The notes beneath the pieces were generated by a model, which saw nothing but the letters and a program-made list of their open reading frames with translations, ran no database searches and was not told the DNA's origin. A DNA stretch of 64,000 bases from an uncultured Sphaerochaeta sp. (GTDB lineage Bacteria > Spirochaetota > Spirochaetia > Sphaerochaetales > Sphaerochaetaceae). Made by a program: the position numbers and the translations under genes. Of the stretch, positions 27,077-36,177 are shown one piece after another (within the stretch, counting starts at the first letter, position 1; each line of letters starts with the position of its first letter). The stretch lies in the NCBI RefSeq assembly GCF_963676285.1, contig NZ_OY781063.1, positions 1,922,001 through 1,986,000 on the forward strand, written 5' to 3'.

Positions 27077-28216
27077 GTGGCGAAACGTGATTATTATGAA
27101 GTGCTTGGAGTTGGAAAGACTGCAACACTAGACGAAATTAAAAAGGCATATCGCAAACTGGCAATTGCCAACCACCCAGACCGCAATCCAGGGGACAAGG
27201 CAGCTGAGGATCGCTTCAAGGAAGCAACTGAGGCATATGATGTCCTGGGTGATGAAAAGAAACGCAAAATGTACGATCAATACGGTTTTGCGGGAGTTGA
27301 TGGCGCCAATGGTGGTGGTCATGACTACTCCAATGTGTACCGTGATTTCAGCGACATTTTTGGCGGTGGATTTGGCGGCGGTGGTTTTGAGGATATCTTC
27401 AGCTCCTTCTTTGGGGGAGGTGGTGGAAGATCTCAAGGCCGGGGTGGCCAGAGAGGCCCTGAAGCAGGTTCTTCTCTCCGGTATGATGTGGATATCGATT
27501 TTAAGGATGCAGTTTTTGGCACCAAGATTGAAGTTGCGTACTCCCATCAGGTAGCATGTGATGTTTGTCATGGAAGTGGGAGCGAAGGTGGATCTGGGAC
27601 CAAGGTTTGTCCGACCTGTAATGGTTCAGGACAAGTTAGGCGAAACAGTGGGTTCTTTGCAATAGCCAGTGCCTGCCCTACCTGTGGTGGTAGTGGGCAT
27701 GTCATTGAAAATCCCTGCTCATCCTGCCATGGCACTGGGTTGAAGAGAAAGCAACAGAAAGTGAAAGTCTCCATTCCTGCTGGAGTGGATACCGGTAGTA
27801 GGGTAGTGCTCAGGGGAATGGGAGATGCAGGTCCTAATGGAGGCCCAGCCGGGGATTTGTATGTATACATCAATGTTAAACCCCATAAATACTTTGTCCG
27901 TCAGGACTATGATTTGTTCTGCCAGATACCCATCTCGATAACCCAGGCATCCTTGGGCGGGGAGATAAAGGTTCCTACCATTGATGGTAATTCCATCAAG
28001 GTGAACATTCCTTCTGGTATCCAGAGTGGTAAAATGCTACGAGTGAAAGGTCGGGGAGTTACCAAGCTCAATACAACTGACCGGGGTGACATGTACATCA
28101 AGTTACAGGTCCAGATTCCCAAGCGATTGGGAATGAAGGCGAAGAAGTTGATGCAGGAATTAAGTGCTGCATTGGGTGAGGATGAGTCCCCCAATCCAGT
28201 TCCTTTCGAAGCGTAA
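27077..28216 (+). CDS. dnaJ: Chaperone DnaJ (GTG start)
   Basis: J-domain co-chaperone of DnaK, 379 residues, starting with GTG at 27077 after AAGGA. The J domain contains HPD (NHPDRNPGDKAAEDRF). A Gly/Phe-rich stretch (about residues 75-125) precedes four zinc-finger repeats: CDVCHGSG, CPTCNGSG, CPTCGGSG, CSSCHGTG. The C-terminal substrate-binding domain is complete. It is a type I (full) DnaJ. Confidence 0.98.
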   Translation: MAKRDYYEVLGVGKTATLDEIKKAYRKLAIANHPDRNPGDKAAEDRFKEATEAYDVLGDEKKRKMYDQYGFAGVDGANGGGHDYSNVYRDFSDIFGGGFGGGGFEDIFSSFFGGGGGRSQGRGGQRGPEAGSSLRYDVDIDFKDAVFGTKIEVAYSHQVACDVCHGSGSEGGSGTKVCPTCNGSGQVRRNSGFFAIASACPTCGGSGHVIENPCSSCHGTGLKRKQQKVKVSIPAGVDTGSRVVLRGMGDAGPNGGPAGDLYVYINVKPHKYFVRQDYDLFCQIPISITQASLGGEIKVPTIDGNSIKVNIPSGIQSGKMLRVKGRGVTKLNTTDRGDMYIKLQVQIPKRLGMKAKKLMQELSAALGEDESPNPVPFEA

Positions 28217-28222
28217 TGAATT

Positions 28223-28247
28223 GGGCTGCCATGATTGGTAGCCCTTT
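28223..28247 (+). terminator. Hairpin after dnaJ
   Basis: A stem of nine pairs, one a G-T (28223-28231 with 28236-28244), with a TGAT loop is followed by TTT only. It is a plausible weak terminator between dnaJ and the methyltransferase gene. Confidence 0.5.
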
Positions 28248-28273
28248 CATCGCGTAATGCATAGGAGCATTGT

Positions 28274-29029
28274 ATGGGTGAGAAAATAATTGGCTTTCAT
28301 GCCATAGAAGAAGGCCTGAAAAAGGCTTCCTCAGGGTCGGTGCTCTACATCGCCAGGGGAATGGGTGGACATACCCAGGATTTGGAGAGACAAGCTCGAC
28401 TAAGCTCGAAAGTTGTGGTCAAGAAGATTGCAAAGGTTGAGATGGACCGAATGGTCAGCCAGGCGGACCATCGGGGTGTTGTACTGGATCTTGTGAGTTC
28501 TGCAAAAGAGTTGGGTGGTAAGGTCCAGAATCTTTCAGTAAAAGACTTTTGCAAGAGTCTTAAGGATGATGACAGTGCACTGGTCCTGGTGCTTGATGAG
28601 ATTACCGATCCTCAGAACCTAGGAGCCATCCTTCGATCAGCAGATCAGTTCTCTGTATCCCTGGTTGTAATTCCTGACAGACGGAGTGCCCATGCGAACA
28701 GTACGGTCATCAAAGTCTCCTCTGGGGCGGCACACTATGTACCCATGGCACAGGTGACAAACATCAACCGTGAAATTGAGTACCTGAAGAGTCAAGGATT
28801 CTGGGTGTATGGCGCGGCTATGGATGGGCAGGCAGTATACAAGACTACATTCCCTAATAGAACCGTATTGGTAATGGGGAATGAAGGAAAGGGTATTGGG
28901 CAGCTTACTCAGCGGCTCTGCGACCATATGGTCACCATTCCTATGACTGGACACATCGATTCCTTGAACGTTTCCGTTGCAACAGGGATCCTCCTTTATG
29001 AAGTGAGAAGACAACAGGCAACGAAATAG
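28274..29029 (+). CDS. rlmB: TrmH/SpoU-family 23S rRNA 2'-O-ribose methyltransferase (RlmB-like)
   Basis: SPOUT methylase of 251 residues. An N-terminal L30e-like substrate-binding domain (about 1-80) precedes the SPOUT core with DEITDPQNLGAILRSADQF, VMGNEGKGIGQLT and SLNVSVATGILLYEVRRQ, the three family motifs. The group-3 TrmH family includes RlmB (G2251 of E. coli 23S rRNA). The exact target here is inferred from family membership. GGAG precedes the ATG. Confidence 0.88.
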   Translation: MGEKIIGFHAIEEGLKKASSGSVLYIARGMGGHTQDLERQARLSSKVVVKKIAKVEMDRMVSQADHRGVVLDLVSSAKELGGKVQNLSVKDFCKSLKDDDSALVLVLDEITDPQNLGAILRSADQFSVSLVVIPDRRSAHANSTVIKVSSGAAHYVPMAQVTNINREIEYLKSQGFWVYGAAMDGQAVYKTTFPNRTVLVMGNEGKGIGQLTQRLCDHMVTIPMTGHIDSLNVSVATGILLYEVRRQQATK

Positions 29030-29057
29030 ATTCTGACAGCATTAAATTTTGTGATTA

Positions 29058-29085
29058 GGGGTGCCATTTTGGCACCTCCTTTGGT
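29058..29085 (+). terminator. Probable terminator after rlmB
   Basis: GGTGCC (29060-29065) pairs with GGCACC (29071-29076) around ATTTT; flanking bases may extend the stem. The tail TCCTTTGG is only moderately T-rich. It lies between rlmB and the outer-membrane protein genes. Confidence 0.5.
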
Positions 29086-29132
29086 ATACTTTGTTTCGTT
29101 TGCATAATACAAATTAAACTGGAGCGTATGGA

Positions 29133-30968
29133 ATGCGTATAACTCGAGTACTGGTGTGTTGTCTTGTAATGTGTCTCTTATCTGCATCGATTTTTGGGAC
29201 AGTAAACCAACAAAAGATCTATAGCTTGGACAGTGATGTCTATGATGCTCTAGAGGTGCTCTATATCCACCAAGGGTTATCCCTTCCCTCAACCACTGGT
29301 CCTTATAGTCAGGCTGAGCTTTCCCTGATGATGGAGAAGATAGATACTTCTCAGCTGAAAGGGGCAATGCAGGACACCTATGAGTATGTGCAGGCAGTCC
29401 TAGGCATTGAGCCTAAGACCCAAGGAAAAGGTATTGGCCTGAGTTGGGGCTTTGACGCAACCTTGGAAACCTACACCCACTCTGATACCACAGACTTCAC
29501 AGGAAGAGACTCCTGGAACTATGACTCGATTCACCATAAGCCTCTCCTTGCAGTAAGCTTGGAAACCTGGCCTGCCAACTCCTTCTATGGTTACTCTGAG
29601 TTGAGTGTGGGGAATACCCATACATTGGAAAACGGGTTTGGTACTACCACATTTGCTACAAATATTCCCATGATTCCTCCCTCTCTTATGCCTGACCTTG
29701 ACTTCAACATGCCTTACCGTGCCTTTGTTGCAGCAGGTGGAGAGCATTGGAGTCTCCAGGCAGGTCGAGACAGGCTGAGTTGGGGAGCAGGACACACAGG
29801 CAACTTAATGCTCAGTGATTCCTTCAAGTACCATAACATGGCTCGTGTGACTACCTTCAGTGATAAATTCAAGTACACCTTTGTGACATCGTTCTTCCCT
29901 CATCCATTACATTTCTATGATAATGTCCAATCTGGTGTAGGTTATTACAAAAACCCTGAAACAGGTGATATTGAAGAAGTGCCTGTCTATTACAACACCC
30001 AGAATGATGGTCCTACTGAAGGGGACGGACAAGGGACAGCCTTGAATGGCATCTACATGTTCATGTCCCATCGACTCGAGTGGAGGATGTTCCATGATAA
30101 AGTGGGCCTCACACTGACCGAGAGCATCATGTACCAGAGTAAGGAGAATTACTTGGATATACGGATTCTCAATCCTGCCATGATCTTCCATGACTACTAT
30201 ATCCGAAGTAATGCAAACTCCATTCTTGGGCTTGAAATCGACTATACGCCAGTGAATGGCTTGAACATCTATGCTCAGGCAGCGGTGGATGAGTTCTCAT
30301 TGCCCGGGGAGCCCGTTCCCAGTGATACAGTGACCAATTTTCCCATCACTTTTGGATATCTTGCAGGGATGAAAGGAGTAGTTCCGGTAGCTGATGCAGT
30401 TGGCTACGGTTCCTTGGAGTTTGCTTATACTGATCCTTATCTCTATTTGCGCTATTCAGAGACTTCATCACCTGATGATTCGAGCTCGGGTTACGATGAC
30501 TACGGTCTCAATTATGTGGGTGCCATCAGGGAGTTTACCAATGAATCTGGAATGCGCTACAACTCCGAATTTATCGGCTACACCTACGGTAATGATGCCC
30601 TGGTGGTCAACCTCAATGGTGGTGTGAAGTCCTATGGGAAGTGGAATCTGAGTGGCAATGTGTTCTACATGGCCCACGGTACCTTCGATATGTTTACTTA
30701 CTGGACCAGAGTGGGGGGAGGTGTGGCTGATATTCCAACTACGCCTACATCCGGTGGGAGCGTCGGCAACTACGCTGATTCCAGTTATGCGTCCCGCAAT
30801 GCTGTAGAGCATACCCTTGTTGCAGGAGTCAATGGATCGTATCAAATTACCGATACGCTGAAAACCTTTGGTCAGTTGGATTATATCACCATACAGAATT
30901 ATCAGAACATAGCTGGGCAGAAAGCAAGTGATATTCAACTTACCCTTGGCCTGAGCTACACAATCTGA
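29133..30968 (+). CDS. Outer-membrane beta-barrel protein, Wzi-like (paralogue 1)
   Basis: Exported protein of 611 residues. A signal peptide (about residues 1-22, VLVCCLVMCLLSASIFG) is followed by a helical N-terminal section and a long stretch of alternating aromatic/polar strands ending LTLGLSYTI, with a C-terminal aromatic position typical of outer-membrane barrels. The block GRDRLSWGAGHTGNLMLSD (about residue 210) resembles the capsule-assembly Wzi family. It is a paralogue of the next gene, 13 bases downstream. The molecular role is not known; attachment or transport of surface polysaccharide is only a family-based guess. Confidence 0.72.
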   Translation: MRITRVLVCCLVMCLLSASIFGTVNQQKIYSLDSDVYDALEVLYIHQGLSLPSTTGPYSQAELSLMMEKIDTSQLKGAMQDTYEYVQAVLGIEPKTQGKGIGLSWGFDATLETYTHSDTTDFTGRDSWNYDSIHHKPLLAVSLETWPANSFYGYSELSVGNTHTLENGFGTTTFATNIPMIPPSLMPDLDFNMPYRAFVAAGGEHWSLQAGRDRLSWGAGHTGNLMLSDSFKYHNMARVTTFSDKFKYTFVTSFFPHPLHFYDNVQSGVGYYKNPETGDIEEVPVYYNTQNDGPTEGDGQGTALNGIYMFMSHRLEWRMFHDKVGLTLTESIMYQSKENYLDIRILNPAMIFHDYYIRSNANSILGLEIDYTPVNGLNIYAQAAVDEFSLPGEPVPSDTVTNFPITFGYLAGMKGVVPVADAVGYGSLEFAYTDPYLYLRYSETSSPDDSSSGYDDYGLNYVGAIREFTNESGMRYNSEFIGYTYGNDALVVNLNGGVKSYGKWNLSGNVFYMAHGTFDMFTYWTRVGGGVADIPTTPTSGGSVGNYADSSYASRNAVEHTLVAGVNGSYQITDTLKTFGQLDYITIQNYQNIAGQKASDIQLTLGLSYTI

Positions 30969-30981
30969 TAAGGGAGTGCGT

Positions 30982-32676
30982 GTGAGACGACTATCCATCA
31001 TTCTGTTGTTGATTGGAATATGCGTGGGACCACTTCTTGCTACCACCGGCGCGCAGGAAGTGATCCCGCTCTCTGATCCCATCTATCAGGAGATGGACCT
31101 CCTGTACTTGATTACAGGAACAGGAACACCTTCCGCTTCCCGGCCCTGGACAAAAGCTGAAGCCCAGAACATGCTTTCATATGTGTCCTCAGGGGAGGAA
31201 GGGAGCACGCAACATACACTCTATACTTCCATACATCAAACGACATATGAGTCACTTCGTTGGATGTTTCCTGACGAATTCGCTCTCTCGGCCAACTTGG
31301 ATATCTCCCTAGAGGGTTATGCCCACCATAACCCATCGTATAACTCCTTGGGGAGATGGGACTATGCTTTCCCGGATCGAAAGCCTCTGGCTAGACTCCG
31401 CCTGGATATGGCAATATCAGATTTCTTCTACACCTATAGTGATTTACAATATGGATACGGACTTTATACGCACGACGATGTCATTCCTCATCTAGCGGAT
31501 GATCATAACTCCTTTGGTGCACTTATCCCTGATGCAAGTACCAATAATATAAACTATATAGATGGATCTACCCCCCTCATACAATATCAGAAACGGTTTG
31601 CAAACAACCTGATTCCTGCAAGCAAGCATTTTGACTTCCAATGGCCAAAACGCGCAGTATTCTCTGTTGGTTCCGGGCATTGGAATCTTACCTTCAGCCG
31701 GGATAGGATTTCATGGGGAAACTCCCGGATCGGGAACTTCATATTGGATGATCATGTCGACTTCCATGAGTATCTTCGTTTCACTGCCTTCTCAAAATAC
31801 TTTAAATATGAGGCATTGACGGTTTTCTTCGATACCTACTATGCCAATGAACCACACATCCGTATGTTGCTTGCTCATCGTCTGGAATTCCGACCTTGGG
31901 AGAAACTGTCGCTTGCCGTTAGTGAGAATGTCATGTACAAGGATGATTTCCTGGATGTCAGATTTCTCAATCCATCATTTATCTATCATAACCTGCACCA
32001 AGAGAGTAAGTTCAATGCAATAGCACATGCTGAACTGGCCTACGTCCCTGTTTCGGGGATTCGTCTGTATGGACAGTTTGCCTTGGATCAAGCTGTTGCC
32101 CCTAATGAGGACCCTGATGAAGAGGACACAGCCTGGGCTCTTTCATTGGGACTGGAAGTGGCAAGACCACTGGAAAGTGGAGTGCTTTCCAGCACATTGG
32201 AAGCTTCCATGGCCCTACCAAGTATGTATCGCAGAGATAGCGTTGACTTCTTGATGATCCGGCGGTATGCAGGACTTGGAAGGACCGTGCATCTGCTTGA
32301 CTACATCGGTTCCCCCTATGGGGGCGATGCCTTGGTGTTTCTCTCTGAGACAAACTACCATGTTCCCTCAGTTGGTACCCTCTCCCTTACCTTTACAGCT
32401 GCCTTGAAAGGCGAGATAGATATGTACACACCAAGTATTGGTGGTACCACTGATTATGGTGCTGTCCTTTTCTCCCAAAATTTGATCTCCACAGCATTCT
32501 GTGCAACTCTCTCAGGAATGAAGACGCTTGAATTAAGCTTATCAGGTATTGAGCGATGGGAAATTTATTCTAGTCTCTCGTGTCTCTCATTTGGGGAATA
32601 TTTACAATCGAGTCATACGTTTACTCTAGATTCTTGGGATTTCCAGGTTGTTTTGGGGACCTCAGTTACTTTCTAA
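30982..32676 (+). CDS. Outer-membrane beta-barrel protein, Wzi-like (paralogue 2)
   Basis: Exported protein of 564 residues. GTG at 30982 is chosen because AAGGGAG lies six bases before it; a GTG at 30976 overlaps that site. A signal peptide (about 1-22) is followed by a domain parallel to paralogue 1 (LSDPIYQEMDLLYLITG against SDVYDALEVLYIHQG) and by SRDRISWGNSRIGNFILDD where paralogue 1 has GRDRLSWG. The C-terminus WDFQVVLGTSVTF fits an outer-membrane barrel. The two genes form one transcription unit from an old tandem duplication. Confidence 0.72.
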   Translation: MRRLSIILLLIGICVGPLLATTGAQEVIPLSDPIYQEMDLLYLITGTGTPSASRPWTKAEAQNMLSYVSSGEEGSTQHTLYTSIHQTTYESLRWMFPDEFALSANLDISLEGYAHHNPSYNSLGRWDYAFPDRKPLARLRLDMAISDFFYTYSDLQYGYGLYTHDDVIPHLADDHNSFGALIPDASTNNINYIDGSTPLIQYQKRFANNLIPASKHFDFQWPKRAVFSVGSGHWNLTFSRDRISWGNSRIGNFILDDHVDFHEYLRFTAFSKYFKYEALTVFFDTYYANEPHIRMLLAHRLEFRPWEKLSLAVSENVMYKDDFLDVRFLNPSFIYHNLHQESKFNAIAHAELAYVPVSGIRLYGQFALDQAVAPNEDPDEEDTAWALSLGLEVARPLESGVLSSTLEASMALPSMYRRDSVDFLMIRRYAGLGRTVHLLDYIGSPYGGDALVFLSETNYHVPSVGTLSLTFTAALKGEIDMYTPSIGGTTDYGAVLFSQNLISTAFCATLSGMKTLELSLSGIERWEIYSSLSCLSFGEYLQSSHTFTLDSWDFQVVLGTSVTF

Positions 32677-32724
32677 TGGCAAATGTACAGTGAGAAAATT
32701 ATGTCACAAGTTAACCGGTATTCA

Positions 32725-32754
32725 TTGACGGCAAGGGTAATCTGAGGGTAGGAT
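32725..32754 (+). promoter_or_regulatory. Candidate promoter of the ncRNA
   Basis: TTGACG (32725-32730) and TAGGAT (32749-32754) are 18 bp apart in a non-coding gap. Transcription would start near 32761, directly before three predicted stem-loops and a strong terminator. Confidence 0.45.
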
Positions 32755-32760
32755 GAAAGT

Positions 32761-32965
32761 AGAGATGGACCTTGTTTATGTGTTTCCTTCTAACAATGGT
32801 CTTTCTTCTGGAGTTCTGAGACGATTTCTTCTGACCGTTCCCTTTGCGTGGGGGGAATCGAAAAGTTGACGGCTGCCTGGGGAGGTGGCCGTCAGTCTTG
32901 AGGAACTATGGAACGGTAGAGCATGAGACTTCACTGTGGGGTGTGAGGTCTCATTGCTTTTTTTT
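32761..32965 (+). ncRNA. Candidate structured small RNA of about 200 nt
   Basis: The 293-bp gap between the barrel gene and purD has no credible reading frame but several helices. Helix A is GACC/TTGTT with AACAA/GGTC (32768-32801, one bulge). Helix B is the long-range pair ACCGTTCC (32834-32841) with GGAACGGT (32910-32917). Inside B is an 11-bp hairpin (32867-32894) with a TGGGGA loop. A promoter-like sequence precedes it and a terminator ends it. A closing helix, internal loop and apical hairpin recall 6S RNA in outline, but I see no sequence signature of 6S, tmRNA, RNase P or SRP RNA. A long 3' UTR of the barrel operon is the alternative. Confidence 0.42.
32921..32965 (+). terminator. Strong plus-strand intrinsic terminator
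   Basis: ATGAGAC (32923-32929) pairs with GTCTCAT (32948-32954) and the stem extends inward through TTCAC/GTGAG, giving roughly 12 to 14 bp, followed by eight T (32958-32965). No T-run follows on the minus strand, so the signal is directed at plus-strand transcripts and not at purD. Confidence 0.82.
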
Positions 32966-32969
32966 GGTT

Positions 32970-34226
32970 TTAATTCTCGAAAAACCGGTTTCCAATATCT
33001 TGCCGATACCAGGCACCTTCAAAATTTACCAGTTTGACACCTTTGTATGCATTCTTGTTTGCATTCATGATATTGTAGCCGATTCCCACCACTGTGACAC
33101 AACGTCCACCGGTGGTAACCAATTTGCCTTCATACTCTTGGACTCCACCGAAAAAGTATCGAGGAGCACCTTCGAAGCTGTTGTACAGAAGGGGGGCCGG
33201 CATTGGCTCGAGGTTTTTCCCAATAATGGGTTTTTCCGGATACCCATCAGAAGCAACCACCAAGGCTACTGCCGATTGATTGGAAACCTCAAGATTGAGG
33301 GAAGAGAGCGTATCATGCTTCATGGCATTAAGAATATCGACAATGTCCGTGTTGATGAGTGGTACGAATGCCTGTGCGGCAGGATCGTTGAAGCGAACAT
33401 GGTAATCAACGAGAATAGGCCCATTCTTGGTGATGATGACACTGATGGTCAGTACACCCTTGTAAGCCATCTTTTCAGCCTTCAGGCCGAACAATACCGG
33501 TTCAATGATTGACTCGACGAGAGCTTCACTCAAATTTTTCTGGAGCGGAACCGGGCAAATGGAACCCATGCCCCCGGTAGGCAGTCCTCCCTCCTCGACT
33601 TTCATGTAGTCGCTTGAGGTGGGAAGCATGAGATATCCTTTATTATCCAAGAAGAGGGTGATGGTTATAGGAAGCCCATTGAGGTGTTCTTCCAGAATAA
33701 TCGGACCGGTGGCAAGCAGCCCCTTGGAAAAATCCATGAGGGTGGAGTAATCAGTGGAATCTACCATGACTCTGCTGGGTGCGATAGCATTGCTCTTTAC
33801 CACGAAACGTTCGCCTTCATGACGTTTTAAGTACTCTGAGAGTTTTTCTTCATCGTCAAAGAGAACATGGGAAGAAGTAGGAATATTGTGGCGGTCGGAA
33901 AACATACGGGCAAAATTACGATCGCCCTCAAGTTTCAAAGCGCGATTGGGTGCTCCGAATGTGTCTATTCCCCGTTCATTGAGAAAGTCGATGACACCTG
34001 TAAACAGAGGTGCCTCAGTACCCACAAAGACGAAGTCGATACCATGGGTCTGGCAAGCCTCGTATACCTGCTCAGGGTCAGAAGGATCAATTGACAGATT
34101 TACCGCAATTGTCTTAGTTCCTACATTTCCAGGTGCTACATATAAACCATCAATTAGACGACTTTGAGAGAACCACCATGCAATGGCATGGTCTTTCGCT
34201 CCGGACCCTAACACTAATACTCTCAT
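32970..34226 (-). CDS. purD: Divergent phosphoribosylamine-glycine ligase (PurD-like ATP-grasp)
   Basis: PurD makes glycinamide ribonucleotide in purine synthesis. The ATG at 34226 (MRVLVLGSGAKDHAIAW) follows GGAAGG at the right distance and gives 418 residues; the longer frame is not needed. Family marks are VGTEAPLFTGVIDFL, LEGDRNFARMF, GLPTGGMGSICPVP and VRFNDPAAQ. Several usual catalytic motifs are changed: the glycine-rich KADGLAxGKGV reads VKSNAIAPSRVMV, and EFNxRFGDPE reads VDYHVRFNDPA. It may have altered activity. It is the last gene of tatD-dusB-purD, with no other purine gene in the window. Confidence 0.8.
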   Translation of the reverse strand: MRVLVLGSGAKDHAIAWWFSQSRLIDGLYVAPGNVGTKTIAVNLSIDPSDPEQVYEACQTHGIDFVFVGTEAPLFTGVIDFLNERGIDTFGAPNRALKLEGDRNFARMFSDRHNIPTSSHVLFDDEEKLSEYLKRHEGERFVVKSNAIAPSRVMVDSTDYSTLMDFSKGLLATGPIILEEHLNGLPITITLFLDNKGYLMLPTSSDYMKVEEGGLPTGGMGSICPVPLQKNLSEALVESIIEPVLFGLKAEKMAYKGVLTISVIITKNGPILVDYHVRFNDPAAQAFVPLINTDIVDILNAMKHDTLSSLNLEVSNQSAVALVVASDGYPEKPIIGKNLEPMPAPLLYNSFEGAPRYFFGGVQEYEGKLVTTGGRCVTVVGIGYNIMNANKNAYKGVKLVNFEGAWYRQDIGNRFFEN

Positions 34227-34277
34227 TGCATTTCCTTCCCGATGTGATTGCTCAAATAAACGTACCATTTTACCGCT

Positions 34278-35276
34278 TTACAGGTCAACAAGTGGGCTGA
34301 GAGCCTCGAGATACTGTTCACGTCTGGAGGCATGTACCACCGCTTGCTTAATTGTTGAGGTATTGGGAATTCCTTTCAGGTAACTGCAGGTATGCTTTCT
34401 CATCAACGTGCATGCCGTTGTTTCTCCAAAGCTATCGATCATAAGGTCCAGGTGGCGTAGAATGGCAACCCTTCTCATTTCCACTGTGATGGGCTCAGGT
34501 TCCCTATTTTGCAAGATGGCTTTGGCCTGGGAGAAGATGAAGGGATTACCAATAGCTCCCCGTGCAAACATCACCCCATCGATACCGGTTTCTTCAATCA
34601 TTCTCTTGGCATCTTCTGCCTTGAATAGATCACCGGAACCGAAGACTGGTACCGAATAATTGTGCTGGAGCGTGTACTGCTTGAGTTCTGTGAGCTTGCT
34701 CCAATCAGCAAATGGCGCATATCCTTGGCTACGGGTCCTTGCATGGAGCGTCAGTGCACTCGCCCCTCCATCCAGGGCAGCTTGTGCAAATTCAAGAAAG
34801 TTCTCACTCTGTGCATCCCAGCCTGTCCTGAACTTGACCGATACAGGGATGTCTGTCTCATCCGTGATGATACGGACCACCTCGGTTATAAGTTTGGGCT
34901 GCTTCATCATGGATGAACCTGCACCCGTCTTGGTTACCTTTGGAACAGGACAACCGCAATTAATATCGATTACCTCGGGCTGGTAAGGCTGGAGCTGGGC
35001 AAGGGCTTCCTTGAGAGAATCGGTGTTTCCCATGAATAGTTGAACAGCGTACTGCTTTTCGTTTGGGGCACGATCCATGAGCGCAAGTGTTTTCTCGCCT
35101 TCTCTTGCAAGACCTTCGGCACTAACCATTTCTGTAAATGTAAAATCCGCTCCTGCTTCAATGCAGAGCGTTCTGAATGGAATATCTGTGTACCCGGCAA
35201 GTGGGGCAAGAAACACGTTTCCGCCTAGCGTTGTCGGGCCGATTGTTACGGGGTGATAAAGATTCTTTCTGTTCAT
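34278..35276 (-). CDS. dusB: tRNA-dihydrouridine synthase (DusB-like)
   Basis: FMN-dependent enzyme that reduces uridines in the tRNA D-loop. It is 332 residues: FLAPLAGYTDIPFR at the N-terminus, the catalytic-cysteine motif INCGCPVPKV (about residue 105), VKFRTGWD, the FMN-phosphate-binding region GSGDLF and FARGAIGNPFIF. The length and barrel order fit DusB. Its start overlaps the tatD stop by four bases (ATGA), indicating coupled translation. Confidence 0.93.
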   Translation of the reverse strand: MNRKNLYHPVTIGPTTLGGNVFLAPLAGYTDIPFRTLCIEAGADFTFTEMVSAEGLAREGEKTLALMDRAPNEKQYAVQLFMGNTDSLKEALAQLQPYQPEVIDINCGCPVPKVTKTGAGSSMMKQPKLITEVVRIITDETDIPVSVKFRTGWDAQSENFLEFAQAALDGGASALTLHARTRSQGYAPFADWSKLTELKQYTLQHNYSVPVFGSGDLFKAEDAKRMIEETGIDGVMFARGAIGNPFIFSQAKAILQNREPEPITVEMRRVAILRHLDLMIDSFGETTACTLMRKHTCSYLKGIPNTSTIKQAVVHASRREQYLEALSPLVDL

Positions 35277-36055
35277 ATATCCTTCGGAAGGGCAAAGGCC
35301 CTGAGGCTGTTAGCATAAAGCGTTTGTGAAAGCGCTTCAAGGGATGTTTGCCTCAGTGCTGCAAGAACAGTTGCCGTTTCCAGAATATATTGAATTTTAT
35401 TTCGCTCTCCCTTGTGGGAGTAGGGAGTCATAAAGGGAGCTTCGCTCTCAATGACAATCCTGTCTTCAGGAAGGCGTATGGCTACCTCTTGCAACATCCG
35501 GCTATTCTTGAAGGTCAGGTTTCCTGCGAAAGAGAAGGTGAGATTCATATCCAGTGCTCGTTGTGCGAATGACCAATCTTCTCCAAAGCAGTGGAGAATT
35601 CCACCCTTTGGTGGAAGTTTTTCCTTGAGTATGGGTAGCAGATCTTCCCCTGCGTTTCGATTGTGGATAATCACAGGAAGGTCCAGATGTTTTGCAATCT
35701 CGAGATGCTTGAGCATCAGCTCAATCTGTGCAGTCTTATCGCCCCCGAACATATGGTAATAGTCCAGTCCTGTCTCTCCAATGGCTATGACACGTTTCTT
35801 TTTTGCATGAGAGATGACCCTCTCTTCCCAATCATGTCCTGGATGGGCTACTTCGGTAGGGGAAACCCCTACTGCATGGTAGACATCCTTTGCACTCTCC
35901 AGATTGGTGTAGGTCTTTTCAAAATCGCTTAAACTATTGCAGATGCTCACTACATGCTTGACCGACTTGACTTTGGCAAGTTGGACAGCAAGCAGTTGTT
36001 CCATTTTGTCATCCTGGATCAGCCCTATGTGGGCGTGCGTGTCAAACAGTTGCAT
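35273..36055 (-). CDS. tatD: TatD family metal-dependent DNase
   Basis: Metal-dependent hydrolase of 260 residues with the metal-binding DTHAHI at the N-terminus, GETGLDYYHMFG, VIIHNRNA, ILHCFG and the late SEAPFM(T)P motif. These make up the TatD TIM-barrel site. GGAG lies five bases before the ATG. It is the first gene of a minus-strand operon and is divergent from the RicT-like gene, with a 187-bp gap. Confidence 0.94.
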   Translation of the reverse strand: MQLFDTHAHIGLIQDDKMEQLLAVQLAKVKSVKHVVSICNSLSDFEKTYTNLESAKDVYHAVGVSPTEVAHPGHDWEERVISHAKKKRVIAIGETGLDYYHMFGGDKTAQIELMLKHLEIAKHLDLPVIIHNRNAGEDLLPILKEKLPPKGGILHCFGEDWSFAQRALDMNLTFSFAGNLTFKNSRMLQEVAIRLPEDRIVIESEAPFMTPYSHKGERNKIQYILETATVLAALRQTSLEALSQTLYANSLRAFALPKDI

Positions 36056-36177
36056 ACCGACTCCTTGAGAAGCTTACAAGCCTGTGTGGAGGATGGGTCC
36101 ACTATAGCATGGTAGGTGTGAGCCGTCAACGTTGTAACTCATATGCAGCAAAATAGTTATATACACATGTAGAGAGT

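Noticed and set aside
32761..32965. tmRNA, RNase P RNA or SRP RNA
   Set aside because: There are no tRNA-like ends or tag reading frame, no RNase P core motif and no GGAAGC-type SRP tetraloop region. Only the outline similarity to 6S RNA remains.
32844..33512. 222-codon plus-strand frame through the ncRNA and purD 3' end
   Set aside because: It crosses a strong terminator and is antisense to purD, with no Shine-Dalgarno; treated as spurious.
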